Source: Ascaphus truei (lineage: Eukaryota > Chordata > Amphibia > Anura > Ascaphidae). From it: DNA of 64,000 nucleotides. The notes under the pieces were generated by a model. It ran no database searches, was not told where the DNA came from, and saw only the letters and a program-made list of their open reading frames with translations. The position numbers were made by a program, and so were the translations under genes. Each line of letters starts with the position of its first letter. Positions within the stretch are counted from its first letter, which is position 1. Below are positions 49,464-61,080 of the stretch, piece by piece. The stretch covers positions 16,182,136 to 16,246,135 of the forward strand of contig CM071579.1 of the NCBI GenBank assembly GCA_036426205.1. The letters run 5' to 3'.

Positions 49464-51040
49464 ATATATCAGTAGGAGGGGCTCTCAAAAGATGCAAATG
49501 CCTAGTTCACCTTGGAAATAAAATTGAAATAGAATCCAGAGAGAGAGAGGTAGGTTCATGTTTTGTTCGTTCAAACTGCTGCCTGAATTATTTACAACAT
49601 GTTATGTGGCACTGCTGCTATAACAGTGCTTGTGTTATGTGATATAGATGCTGTAGGACTGTTGAACTGAGCTTTATTGTAATTGACATCCTAGTGGTTT
49701 TGTAAGAGAGCTTCACATTGTCTAGAAGTCACTCATTTATATTGCTTGGGGTATGTTGGCTGAATGGAGTAACTCAGGTTAAACTCACCGAGTCCTCTAA
49801 ATTCATGAGCTCATGTACTGGACCAGCAGCTGGAAACTGAAATGAACTTGCTGCAGTGCAGAGTTAGTCTAACATTTCCTATTTCAACCCTTTTTCTCCA
49901 TGGAGAATCCCTATTTTATTGAGATATATAAAACTCGGTGTCTGCTGGCATTACTTATGTCTGTTTTTATATGAGTCCAAACTTTCAGCTGAGTCTTACT
50001 TGGCATAAACTACTCCAAGGATCTTTGTCAAGTGTACAACACTTGGTTAACTAGTGTTCCGACATTTGCACAGATTAAATGAATTGTATAGTTTTGGTGC
50101 TGTACATGTAATTTCTCTTTTCACTGTTTTTACACATAGCCCCTTATATGTTGTTATACTTCTGAAGTTGGTTGTGTTCTGGGAAGTGCAGATCACACCG
50201 TTTTCTTTGCAGCAACGCTAGCACAGGAGGTACAGTTTGTGCATTCTTTGGGTAGTTTGTCGTTTGAAGCATTTTGGGTGGGGGGGGGGAGGGGGGAATT
50301 TTCCATTGAATGACTACAAGTCCAAACTGATTTAAAAATCTACAATAATTCACCAAGGGTAAAATATTCAATTTCCCAGAATCCTTGTCTGCGGTTTACC
50401 ACTGCGGGGCATGTGACAGTGTGGTGAATGGCGCTGGCTTGTGGGCGCATGGCCGTTACGTCGATGCGCTCTTGGGTTTCTTACCCATGCTGTAAGTTTG
50501 GTTAAAAGATGTTTGTGTGCAAAGCTACTATGATGTGACTATGACAATGCTGTGGAAGCACATTTAGCCTCATTACTTTTATCCAAGAACTTTACGGAGC
50601 TCTCACATACACAAAAAGGCTGCTTCATGGTCCTGGTGCTAAAGGTACACGCAGTTCCCAGGGATGATCAAATATATGGACATGTTACTCTTTAACTACA
50701 AAATAAAGCGATATGAACCTGTTTGCTGCCAGTGAGTTCGATATGTATTGCAGCCTCTGGCAGTAAAGGGGTTACGGGAATGCGAGTGCATGTATACTAT
50801 TTAATAAACATACTTTACAAAAGTGATACAGTAACCCTCGTTTTTGGCCAGTGTTGTTTTTTCTCACTTGTTCCTGTAGAGAATTTCACAAACCCTTCAT
50901 TGACCCTAAAAGACTCCTGTTCAAAATACCTCCCAGCATCAGTGGCGGATCCACCATTTGTTTCCTTGATAAAATCCCCCTCCCCAACCACATAACAGTT
51001 TTTACACACCTACTATTTATTATCAGAACAGTTAGAATTT
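49464..51040. other. unassigned spacer
   Basis: AT-rich with a G-run at 50277-50297. No gene or repeat recognised. Confidence 0.5.
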
Positions 51041-51089
51041 TATAATTGATGGGATTAGAAAGCATATGCTTTATCAGGATTAAATATAT

Positions 51090-51150
51090 TAACTACATAT
51101 ACACACACATTATATATATATATACATACATACATACATACATACAATTC
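51090..51150. repeat. (TATA)n/(CATA)n microsatellite
   Basis: Alternating TATATA and ACATAC units. Confidence 0.85.
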
Positions 51151-51216
51151 ACAGCTTGCACTCAATGTACTCAGGAACATCAACAGGTGCCAATCTCTAA
51201 TAATAATAAAAAAGAA

Positions 51217-51483
51217 CATTACCATTCTCACGTCCGGTAAAGGAAGACTGCACTCCGATCAATGTAAACAAAAATAGTCTGTATTAGGCATAAATACAAG
51301 ATAAATAGGCCGCCCAGTCCGAGTTTCGCGGTCCGGAGTGGAACTCCCCTGAGAAAGGATCCACTCCAGGACCGAAACGTGGGGACTGGGCGGCCTTTTA
51401 TCTTGGATTTATGCCTAATACAGACTTTTTTGTTTACATTGATCGGAGTGCAGTCTTCCTTTACGGACGTGAGAATGGTAATG
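51217..51483. mobile_element. 267-bp palindromic foldback element
   Basis: Left arm from CATTACCATTCTCACGTCCG and right arm ending CGGACGTGAGAATGGTAATG are inverted over about 110 bp each. A spacer of about 50 bp holds GAAAGGATCCACTCCAGGAC. No coding potential. Confidence 0.85.
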
Positions 51484-51518
51484 TGTTGTGTATGTGGTGT
51501 GGGTGTGTATATATTATA

Positions 51519-51656
51519 CAGTGGTTGACAAATCACCAAAAAATCTACTCGCCACCTAGTACCAAACGTGTGTGAGCTGGGGCCAATATTTACTCGCCCG
51601 GGTGGTTAAATCCACTCGCCCGGGGCGAGCAAATGTATAGGTTTGTCGAAACACTG
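51519..51656. mobile_element. short hAT-type MITE
   Basis: Left end CAGTGGTTGACAAATC and right end GTTTGTCGAAACACTG are inverted. The interior has a self-complementary CTCGCCCGGG/CCCGGGGCGAG pair. Flanks are AT-rich and the 8-bp duplication is unclear. Confidence 0.7.
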
Positions 51657-51687
<31 letters not shown>

Positions 51688-51722
51688 TATAGATATATAT
51701 ATATATATATTTTTTTTTTTTA
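51657..51722. repeat. (AT)n microsatellite followed by T run
   Basis: A pure TA dinucleotide array with one AGATAT interruption, ending in a T homopolymer. Confidence 0.9.
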
Positions 51723-52608
51723 AACTTGTTTAATGTAGTGTTTGAATTTAGTAGGCGTCCTGCCATATTGGGCATTTATTCCATGTAGTAACAGAGGAGG
51801 GAGCGGGAGTACGGGGTATGATACCTTTTATTGGGCCAACAAGCAATTGATAAGTTACAAGCTTCCCAACCTCTCAGGGTCCTTCATCAGGTGCGGCAGG
51901 AATACAGAAACACAATATTATACACAGTGTTTATACGAGGGACATCTGTTAGCAATGGACGTTGAGAGGAAGTGGGGAACAAGGTAAAGTAGAGACTGCT
52001 ATCCTAGTGTGAAAATAAACAGTACAGGCATAGAAGGCTTTTCTCTTGTCGGAGTGAAAGGATAATTGTCACTCCCTACTGAGAAAATAAAGAATTCCCA
52101 ATGCCACCAACATATTACTCCGCATTGTCACAGCGGCCAATGAAACATGACGTGCGAGCTTGGTCTCCATTTGCTGTGCTACAAGGTTCATCTGATGACA
52201 GATGTATCAATAAGAGATGCAAAGATTACACTTTAATTTGACATGCTGATGATATCCCTGTTGCCATGGAGTGCCAAACATGTCTATTCAGTGCAACAAA
52301 ACAATGGCCTTTAACATCTGAAACCTTATGAGCACAGACCTGCACTTACAAACCTGCGTGTTTGTAACAGTCAATTAAAAGCAACCAGATCCCACCATGG
52401 GATGTCACTACAAAATGTAACATTGTTGTAGTCAAAACCTTGTAAAAAAAAAAAATACCAATCTCTTCTGCATAGTCAACTGGGTAATTGCAATTAATGC
52501 TGTCACGTATGTGAATCAAGCGTGACAGGGCACGTTAATCCATAGGAAAGCTCAATTACCAATACTGAGTGTCTCAGCATGATTGCTGTCTCTATAAGAA
52601 TATGCACT
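51723..52608. other. spacer with frog-type repeat fragment at about 51815-51990
   Basis: TGATACCTTTTATTGGGCCA followed by GGGTCCTTCATCAGGTGC resembles an interspersed repeat widespread in frog genomes (from memory). The remainder is unassigned. Confidence 0.45.
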
Positions 52609-52616
52609 CTCTACAT

Positions 52617-52874
52617 CGGGGGCTCAACTCCCGTCCTCAAGCCTCCGCCCACCCAGGTCAGGTTTTCAGGATATCCCAGCTCCAGCACAGGTGACTCAAT
52701 CGGTGGCTCAATCAAAGGCTGAGCCTCTGATTGAGCAACCTGTGTTGAAGCAGGGACTGATTGAGCCAACTGTGCAGAAGCTGGGATATCCTGAAAACCT
52801 GACCTGTTGGGGGATGGGGGGGGGGGGGGGGGGGGGGGGGGGAGGCGCTTGAGGACTTGAGTTGAGACCCCCTG
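52617..52874. mobile_element. palindromic hAT-type MITE with 8-bp target duplication
   Basis: Starts GGGGGCTCAACTCCCGTCCT and ends GAGTTGAGACCCCCTG. It is flanked by CTCTACAT on both sides (52609-52616 and 52875-52882), an exact 8-bp duplication that places the family with hAT transposons. The interior is a palindrome around AGGCTGAGCCTCTGATTGAG, with a poly-G run at about 52813-52842. Confidence 0.9.
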
Positions 52875-52882
52875 CTCTACAT

Positions 52883-55733
52883 GATGTTACTATTATTGTC
52901 CAAGCCAAGGAACCGCCAGCTAATTGTCTGTTGCTATTTGCCCTGGTTGTTGAGACTTTCATGGAAGCAGCATACGGATATCAATTACAATTTAATATGG
53001 AGATTCACTCTGCACAGGGCAGGATTTCTTAATGCTGATGGAATATCCAGCGTGGAAACAGCACACGTCTACAATCACAAATTAACCCTTTCAGTTAACT
53101 CTGCATTAAACTTGAAAGGGACAATTTTCCACAATGGAAACTCATTCAACTTCAGATATTGACTCTAACAAATGCTGGTGGAAACTGTGTGTGTGTGTTT
53201 TTCTTCCATTGTTCTAACAGTAAACTTCTGTGTTTTGATGAATTTGGAGCCTACGGCCCTACCTTTTTGGTGACCCAGACTCGCAACACCATAACATAAA
53301 TAAATAACCACAAACAAGGTCTGGAGTTATAAGGCCTCGGGCTTTAATCAAACATAAGTTAGCTTGATAAGTGCCAACCTCCTGCCAGAGTGCTCGCTCC
53401 CTGGGCACAGGCCAATGGAACTCCAACCATGGCCTGCAACACTCTCCAAGCCGGGCACTGCCCGGCCCGGATGTTTAGCGAGACCAGGCACCAGCAACTG
53501 ACATTTAAATGAGTTCTGCCCACTCGCCACTCCTACCAAGGCTCCACCGGGCTTTACCGGCCATGGAGCACCATCTGGCAAGGTTAAACACACTTACCCC
53601 CTCCCACCCGCCCCCCAACTGCCGGCCACGACAGAGGCAACAACACGCCTCAAAATGAACCCCATAATGGTAACGTAAACAGAGAGGTTATCTCACTTCC
53701 GTCCTTTCCCCTCGTATGTACTAATTTCTTTTTTTTCCCCACTTATTTTTTTTTATTTTATTCAACAAGTACAACATCAACCATATTAACATGATACACG
53801 AAAGAGGGAGGGCGGGAGGGAATTGCATGGATCTCGCTACGGACTATACATAACATCCCTGGCCCCTCCCCCTCACCTCCCCCCAAGCCGTGACACCTCC
53901 TACCACCAGAGGGGGAGAGGTCGGGGATGATGCTGTACAAACCCTAACCGGTATAGGGAGTTTAGTCCCATTGGTCATGGTGCCCTGATGCTCAGGGCTC
54001 GTGGCTACTTTTTGATAAATAGACTAGAACACGTGGGTTAAGACTTAGGGGCTTAAGTACAGTATCCAGGTAAAAGTGCTGCAATTCTGGGGCAAAAATA
54101 TTTGCACCAGCTGGATCAAAGAATAAAAATCGTATTGCTTTCTATAGGGTTTTTTTCTTTAATACACCCGGCACATTTCTCCCCCCCCCCCCCCCAGAAT
54201 TACACCCCTTTTTCCTTGATGTATGAACCGTTATTAACCTCATACACTGTTACATGTATATTTTAACCCTTTATTGTGCTTCTTGATGCTATGTGGTATA
54301 TATTGCAGTTTCCCCCTGTGCATTTAGCCCTTTGAGGGAAATGCATTGCAATATTTGGCATCGCTGAAAGAGTTAAGCAGCATGTTCACAGAAAGCTCTG
54401 CTGGATTTCTTTTCAAACCCCCTCTTCAGGATTCAATTCACAGTTTGACATAACCGAGAGTGCTTGTTTAGGAATTACTGAGCGAGATGATTCAGTCTTG
54501 CAATTGAACAGCAATTTTGCAACAAAGGGGAAAAGCAGAGTGGTCATAACAATCGTTTGAAAACAAGTCAGGTTAGTAATTACCCCATTAAGAGTATATA
54601 TCCACTTAGGAGCCTCTATTACTCAATCGGAGGCATACAGCAAGGGGTTCCACGGGGATAGGATTTGTTTTGCCGCGACGTCGCTGTCGCCGGCACTATA
54701 AGCGCAGCCTAAGAATACTCATCCTCCTTGCCATAGGGGCGTTTAATGCAGGGAAAATAAGTGACGTAGCTCAGAAAAGCTGTCCTGCTGAATCACAACT
54801 AATTACGTCTTTGCATTAAAGCTAATTTGCGTTGGATTTTTTCATACATTTCACACATTTTTTGTTACAGTTCCATAATTGAAACAAGCTATACTTGGAT
54901 TTCACGCATTCTAAAGAAAGTCTCGTATGTTGAACAGCCAAAGTTACTCATCTCTTCACCACCCTCCCCCAGTTCATTTATGTCTAAGTTTCCAATGCTA
55001 CCACAAGTAGTTGCATTTACAAGTATATCCACGAGAGAGGGAGATGGAGCTTGCTCAGTACCTCTTGAAATGAAAAACAGCATCAAGATTACCTGCATCC
55101 ATTAAAACTCAGTTACTAGAAGCATAAATAAGTGATGACTATTGATCTTCCTGTGGTAATAGTCTAAAAACTGCAACCTGTATTAGATGGTGTCAAAATG
55201 TGCGGATTTGTTTTCCTCCAAACAACAAATGGAATTTCTGAAGACTGGTGATCATACGGTCCCTACGGCCCCTCTCACACATTATAAAACCCAAATAAGA
55301 GACGTGCAGTATGAGGTTTGGAAAATGATGTGCACTTCAGCTATAAAATAAAACTTCCCATATTGGCCACACAATAACGAACCTGCACTTCTCTAGGACC
55401 AATACGGCTACTAGAACGTGAAACCACAAATGAAACATCACAAGTATAAAGGGAGACACGGGGGTAATGTCACTGCCCTAAAAGCGGGTAAAACCCGATT
55501 TAAATCCCAGCGTCAGCTTCTTCTTAACTTGGACAAGTCCCTTTATCACAACATGCTGCTGAACCCCCCTGTAGGGTTAACAATAAAAAAAAAATCTCAC
55601 TCATAAATCAGTCTATATGGAGCTGGGGCAATGCCTAGCACACAGAGTACTTGTAGTTTGTATGAAAGAATCCCCAATGTGATTAACAAATGACAGGATA
55701 TTCAGGTATTGCCTTTCTTAATGTTCTTTAATT
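52883..55733. other. unassigned spacer
   Basis: Mixed AT-rich DNA with a GC-rich part at 53350-53640, a purine/pyrimidine-rich part at 53795-53925 and a C run at 54181-54196. An AT-only-on-one-strand boundary at 53730-53765 could be the poly(A) end of an antisense retroelement, but nothing downstream is recognisable. Confidence 0.45.
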
Positions 55734-55976
55734 CAGGGGTCTCAACCCCAGACCTCAAGCCCCACCTCCCCTCCACCCCCCCCCCCCCAACAGGTCAGGT
55801 TTTAAAGATATCCCAGCTTCCGCACAGGTGGCTCAATCAGTCCTTGCTTCAGCACAGGTGGCTCAGAGGAGCAGTCTTTGCTTGAGCCTCTGATTGAGCC
55901 ACCTGTGCTGAAGCAGGGATATCCTGAAAACCTGACCTGTTGGGGGGGGTTTAAGGGCTGGAGTTGAGAACCCCTG
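55734..55976. mobile_element. palindromic hAT-type MITE
   Basis: Begins CAGGGGTCTCAACCCCAG and ends GGAGTTGAGAACCCCTG. The internal GCACAGGTGGCTCAATCAGT mirrors GATTGAGCCACCTGTGC. No matching 8-bp flank is visible. Confidence 0.85.
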
Positions 55977-56299
55977 CAACGTGTTATTGTTTCCCATAAT
56001 CACTGCATATTCAATGTGCAAAAAGCCTCCAGTTGTTGGAGTTCTTTCAAATCTGTGTTTGTGGCAGGCAGAGCACATTTGCAGGAGTGGGTAGCTGCCA
56101 TCACGGAGGGGCAGACACAGGTTAGAATTTGTAAGTTAGATGTATACACACCTATGAAGAAAAGCCTGAATACCTGGCTAGTTGAAGATTTTGGCAATGG
56201 AGTCACTGATGGCGACTATAGCCTTATTATCCTAATTATCTACACAGGGATTTAAAAAGGAGTAATAATAATATTGTTCTTTTTATATGCATATAATTT

Positions 56300-56425
56300 T
56301 TGGCCTGTAGAGTTTACAATTTAATCTTGGTGCCTGAGGCACAAAGAGATAAAGTGACTTGCCCAGAGATGACACTTGGATGGAGCCACTTAAAATGCAG
56401 GGACAAAACCACTGGGCAATTCCTT
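56300..56425 (-). repeat. antisense MIR-like SINE fragment
   Basis: GGTGCCTGAGGCACAAAGAG followed by ATAAAGTGACTTGCCCAGAG is the reverse complement of the MIR-type core. Truncated and diverged. Confidence 0.7.
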
Positions 56426-56552
56426 CAGTCTTAAATATGTGACGTGTGATAAGAAACCTAAGGAGATGAGACCAGGGGCGTAGGCCCCCAAACCCCCTAC
56501 AAAGAGTCAAAAGTCAAAATGCTATATCGAAATTTAGCCAACAGCAACCCAT

Positions 56553-57647
56553 TTGGTGCGAACCTGGTCCTTTGGTGAAGATATATTGATGATATTGTTT
56601 CAAAACGGCGCTCCCGCCAGAAAATCGGGACCGCATGGGCTTGTTGCAGAAATGCAAGCTCTCTGCAAAAACCAGTTGCAAGATTTTCGGCGCGAAGTCC
56701 TAGCACCACCTCTCCATATGACTGGCTCAGCCCGGAGCCAGGTCACACCCTGTTCTGCACAGCCCCAAATTCCACCCAGGGGAGGGGGAAAACTAACCAG
56801 CCAATCGGAGCCTACCCCTCATCTCCATAGAGGTTATCTAGTCATCTGGGTGAATGACCAGACACACCTGCGGTGCATCTGCCCGCAATGCCAGCTCCCC
56901 GGAGGCAACACCATCCCCAGTGCGCTGTGCCATCACTGCAGGACCTTCTTCATGAGGCCTGCCAGCCCTGGGCCAGCAGACCTGTTTATACCCATCGATC
57001 GGGCCTCCACACCAACCGGTGCGGCCTCTACCAGGTCCCCTGCAGTGGCCGACATCCTGGGCCCATCTACCCTAAATAACACACACGGATATTATCGTGG
57101 TCCGGTGCCAGAGATGACGCCTGAGGTGTTGTGCCTGGCAGTTCCAGCACTCGAACCCGTAGCCGAGGACTGGGAGGGTGAGTTGACTGCCCCGGGTGTG
57201 TTGGGTGCGCTTCGCCTGGCGGTGCGGTTGCGGGCAAGCTCCGTGCCGATAGCCACCAGGGAATGCGAGGTACCCCGACATCACGGCCCGGAGGAGGTGT
57301 CCTTGCCTTCACCAGAAGAAAATGCGACCAGCCATCTGAGACCTGTGGAGGAGAGACCATCCCTTACCTGCAGTTGGAGGCGGAGTCCTGATTCCGAGGC
57401 ATCCATCCAGGCGGCCGTGGTGCATCTGGAGCCCTGGAGGAGCTCCACACCCGAGGTAGACGTCGGCGCTGTGGAGCTGCGTGCGAGGAATCCTGTGGAG
57501 CCAGAAGATGTCACCTACCTTCAGATGGGTGAGGCTGCCACTTCATACTTTTACCACGATCCTGCGGCAGCCTATCCGGATGTGGAGCCAGGTGGGCCTT
57601 GTTTGTTGTGCCGCGGGGTGATGCACTTCCGGCGCCGCCGGATGTGA
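56553..57647 (+). pseudogene. unidentified 364-codon open frame with zinc-ribbon-like cysteines
   Basis: I do not recognise the family. The frame is GC-rich against an AT-rich background and proline/serine/glutamate-rich. It has one structured-looking spot, RCICPQCQLPGGNTIPSALC (residues 108-127) plus HHC, giving a C-x2-C-x12-C-x2-C pattern with Cys 110, 113, 126 and 129. The first 60 or so codons look more like untranslated leader than protein. Near the end the more protein-like reading switches to the +2 frame, running through FVVPRGDALPAPPDVNAATE to a stop at 57701. This suggests an indel between two parts of one older coding sequence. It lies just upstream of the spliced frame at 57707, and both probably belong to one element or gene. 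Confidence 0.45.
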
Positions 57648-57706
57648 ACGCCGCCACCGAACTCGTGCCAGCTGGACGCACTCGCGAGACTTTCCCTGTA
57701 TGATGA

Positions 57707-59074
57707 TGTCGGCAAGATGGCACCAGCGGAACTACTGCTAGCTTCACCTGCAGTGAATGCTGGGATGATCCCTGCCAATGCCCCTGCTATGTGGCCCAAT
57801 GTATACGAATGGGTCACCGGAACCCTGATGTCAGTCCACTACCACCCCCACGGGGCCGTGGTAAGCCCGCACCCAATGGCCTGGCCATGGACACTGCTAG
57901 GCCCCGGTCATGAGCCATGCCCACTCATGTCCCTGCCCAAGCCACCTACGTTCAGGACTGTATTCCGATCTCTGCTGTGGCCACTGTTTCTGCCCCTGCC
58001 ACTTCCACCTATCCCGGTTTCTCTGTGATTGTGTCCCCTAAGTTATCCACTGATTTGAGAGATTGGTCTTTTGGGGAAAGGGATGGCACATCTGACGACT
58101 CAGAGCGGGAGATACCAGTGTCCCACTATATTCAAGCGCCTAAGTCTCCAGGGACTTTTAGGTCTTTCAGGGAGTCCTCACAATCACAGCAGTCTAATAC
58201 ATCTGGAGTGTCATCCCTGGTGGGCACTAGGTCCAATAGTCCCAGACCTGAACCTTTGTCCGGGGAACCCCTTAGGTGGTGGGACCCTATGTTCCAATGC
58301 TATGTCGCTAATATGAACAGGACTCGATTCGTACTAGTCAATGGGCCCATAGTGGATTATTGGTGGGAGGGAGGCTCATTCTCCCAAGAGGACACCGCTG
58401 AAGCCATCCGTAAGCGGTTGGGAGAAATAAATGTAGGAGTTAGAACACCCCAGGGCCCCTCCATTCTATACCAGGAGGTGGACCCTAATGAGCCTACATT
58501 TTGGGTCTTACCCGGCCAAGGAGCTGGCCAAAAGTTATTAAGGCTTAGCAGAGCTGACAAGGCAATAAGAAACCGGTACGGTCTGTCTAATGGGTACGAT
58601 TTCCCATATGTACCCGAGCCGATCATGCAAGAGATAGCGGACCATAGGCATGATTGGCTCAAGCAAGCCATACTGGCCTATCTTAAATCCAAAACCAGTA
58701 AGCAGGAATTTATCACCGAGTCCCGTATATGTACCATCATGGGAGAATGGATGGTGGGAACCTGTATATTTAAGAACAGGGTAGAACTCCGACAGCAGGC
58801 TGGTGCCCCTAAGGTGCATGCTGTGTGCGTAAAAGATTTTGAGGGACGGGTGATCCAAAAGCCTGATCCTAAGTTCTACAGGTAAGGATCCAGCAGTTCT
58901 TTATGTTGGGAGACTGTTTAGTCATCATCACTGTAATCGGTTAAGGATATGTTTTATACTGTTAATTATCCAATGTGTAACCTTGTATTGTGTTCCAGGT
59001 TCCTGACGGATGGATGGTACCCAAATTTAGTTTTCAGTGGGGACATGGGATTTTCCACCCAGGGTAGAGTGTAG
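57707..59074 (+). pseudogene. unidentified two-exon coding sequence, probably amphibian mobile-element or derived gene
   Basis: Exon-like open sequence runs in one frame from 57707 to 58881, broken only by TGA at 57911-57913. The uninterrupted part from the ATG at 57917 has 322 codons. At 58881 the frame meets ACAG|GTAAGG, a consensus donor. After 117 bp an acceptor TTGTGTTCCAG (ending 58998) joins in the same frame to 24 more codons ending TAG at 59074. The upstream part is cysteine-rich (CSECWDDPCQCPCYVAQC). The middle is serine/proline-rich and low in structure. The C-terminal 200 residues look globular and tryptophan-containing (PLRWWDPMFQCYVANMN; DFPYVPEPIMQEIADHRHDW). No reverse transcriptase, transposase or known cellular domain was identified. 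A gag-like or accessory protein of a mobile element is one possibility, a domesticated gene another. Confidence 0.5.
58882..58998 (+). other. putative 117-bp intron
   Basis: Donor GTAAGG at 58882 and acceptor TGTGTTCCAG ending at 58998. The joined codon AG|G keeps the frame open for 24 codons, whereas reading through gives TAA immediately at 58883-58885. Supported only by splice-site consensus and frame. Confidence 0.6.
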
Positions 59075-59660
59075 CCTAGGCTGGTCCAGACTACCTCTTT
59101 GCCCTCCTGTCACGTAAATCCTGATAGCTGCAGGCTATCGTGTGGGGTTTCCCACCTTCCTTGCAACCTCTCTGATTGGCAGGAGTGGAGGTGACATTTA
59201 GTCTGTGTGTAGCCTGTCATGGTGCAGACCTTGTGCCCTCCCCTTCTCTGACTATAGAGGAAGCACTTCAAATTGTAGTCAGTGCTAGTCCTCCCTGTTG
59301 GGAGTGAGACATGCTAGTCAGCTCCCCTAGGAGCTGATATATTCTACCAAGAGGTTACAAGGCCCCAACTACCATTAGGCCTAGTACCATCCAGGGGCCT
59401 AGGATCCTGCTCCAAAGATGCATCACTGTAATACCATCTGCAATGGATGCTCCAAAAAAGGATCCAGTTTTATATACTCCCTGACTGAGTCTGGAGTCTA
59501 TTGGGCAGGAAAGTATGCTTGTTCAGTGCCATTGCTGGGACTGCAGTGGCTGGAAGCGCTGTCACCCACGAGAAAGACCCTAAGATCACCAAAAGCCTGT
59601 CCTGTTACCCCACACCATCGCGGACACTCAGTTCTCCTTAACCCTCACAGGTAGGGCGGG
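59075..59660 (+). other. unassigned flank between the unidentified gene and the Penelope-like element
   Basis: GC-moderate DNA with CTGCAGGCTATCGTG and CCCCTAGGAGCTGATATATT. It could be 3' UTR or element-terminal sequence of the preceding frame. No terminal repeats found. Confidence 0.4.
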
Positions 59661-59671
59661 GGGAGCAGGGC

Positions 59672-60122
59672 TACACTTGTGAGGCATGCAATTTTGGTAT
59701 CAGTAAAACAGATACGTTTCTGTCCAAAAGAACAGCTAAATCTTTTAAAATACTTTTTTATATGAATTACAGAAGCACCTATATGGTTTATGTCTTTGAA
59801 TGTCCCTGCGGCCTACAATATGTAGTCCTGCAATATGGAGGCCACATGATAAGACCTCTAAGAACAAGGATTTTAGAACAATATTCAAAATATCTCATTA
59901 GGCCTTGAAACTGACAATGTTTCATTACACTTTGAGAGATTCGACAAGTCTACCCCCAAGGGTCTGATCTATATATCTATTGATTTTGTTCCTAAGAACT
60001 GGAGAGGGGGCAATAGGACACAAGATCTATCTCAGAAAGAGATATATTGGATTTACAAATTAGTGACCCATAACCTCCATGGCCTCAATATCAACATTGA
60101 TCTTATTTCTTTCCTTGTCTAA
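59672..60122 (+). pseudogene. Penelope-like retroelement, linker and GIY-YIG endonuclease remnant
   Basis: The first frame (59672-59911) reads YTCEACNFGISKTDTFLSKR, then YMVYVFECPCGLQYV and HMIRPLRTRILEQ. This matches the CxxC linker and the start of the GIY-YIG domain at the end of Penelope-like polyproteins. A second frame continues with SQKEIYWIYKLVTHNLHGLN near 60030-60090, the conserved end of that domain, and stops at 60120-60122. Between them the frame shifts around 59850-59910, and the YVG-T core is altered. Reverse transcriptase is absent, so this is a dead 3' fragment. Confidence 0.8.
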
Positions 60123-60379
60123 TTGCTCTACATTTTTTAGCTTAGTATTACATATAGATTCATTATCGTTTTAAACATTTAGAATATTAAGACTGTCTTA
60201 GATATTAGTGGTTTAAATCAAATTCTCCAACAAAATTGTAATATTAGTATATGGACGATTTGATGCCTCCTCTGTACTCATATATCACTTTTTTGATTTG
60301 TTATAAGTATAGTACAAATATGTATTTTTGCTATTTAAACTTTATCCTATATATCTAAAACATCCTAGAGATTTTAAAT

Positions 60380-60431
<52 letters not shown>

Positions 60432-60780
60432 CATATATATATATATATATATTTTACTATTTATTCATAATAGTACCTTTTGGCTCTAGGGATGTGTTAG
60501 ACATATCTATTTATCATCCTAGTCAATGTCCGATAATATTCCCTTCTACTTTTCAGTTATCATCCATTTTTTAGAGTTTGACTGTGCATTACAATGTTTA
60601 TGTATCCTTATTATATTTAAATTTATTAGATTTGGCAAAAATATTGTCTATTATATACTGTATGTATCTATTGTTCATTGCACATATAGATACAGTATAC
60701 TTCCAGATGCACTAGTCACTTTAAGATCTTGATTGACCCAGATCAATTTGTTTGTTTTTACATGGCTATAAAAAGGGGAA
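60123..60780. other. AT-rich tail of the Penelope-like element with (TA)n
   Basis: AT-rich, with pure TA dinucleotide runs at 60383-60452. No coding sequence. Probably retroelement 3' UTR plus microsatellite. Confidence 0.55.
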
Positions 60781-61080
60781 GTTCAAGACGTGTATTCATA
60801 CCCCCCAGGAAGCCGGCTCACTGGCGAAACGCGTAGGGTTTTGGACTTTGGCGTTTCAATTTTGGAGCCTGCAGTGTTCCGTAGAAACCTTAGCAGGCAT
60901 TTCCATCTCTCCACTGCCCAGCTGAGACATCGGATCTGAGGGGACGCTGCGCGCGTGTGACCCTCCGCCAATCAGGTTCTCTGGAGTTTTCAGGCAGGGA
61001 GAAAGACTGCAGATACCGCTAAAGAAAGGAGCGGGTGTCCCACTTTAAGAACACCCAACGCTTATTTGTTTTGACCTTCT
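60781..61080 (+). mobile_element. probable terminal region of Penelope-like element
   Basis: Contains GGAAGCCGGCTCACTGGCGA followed by AACGCGTAGGG near 60810-60840. I remember phrases ending GCGAAACGCGTAGG from the terminal repeats of frog Penelope-like elements. The position after a GIY-YIG remnant in the same orientation fits. Confidence 0.5.
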
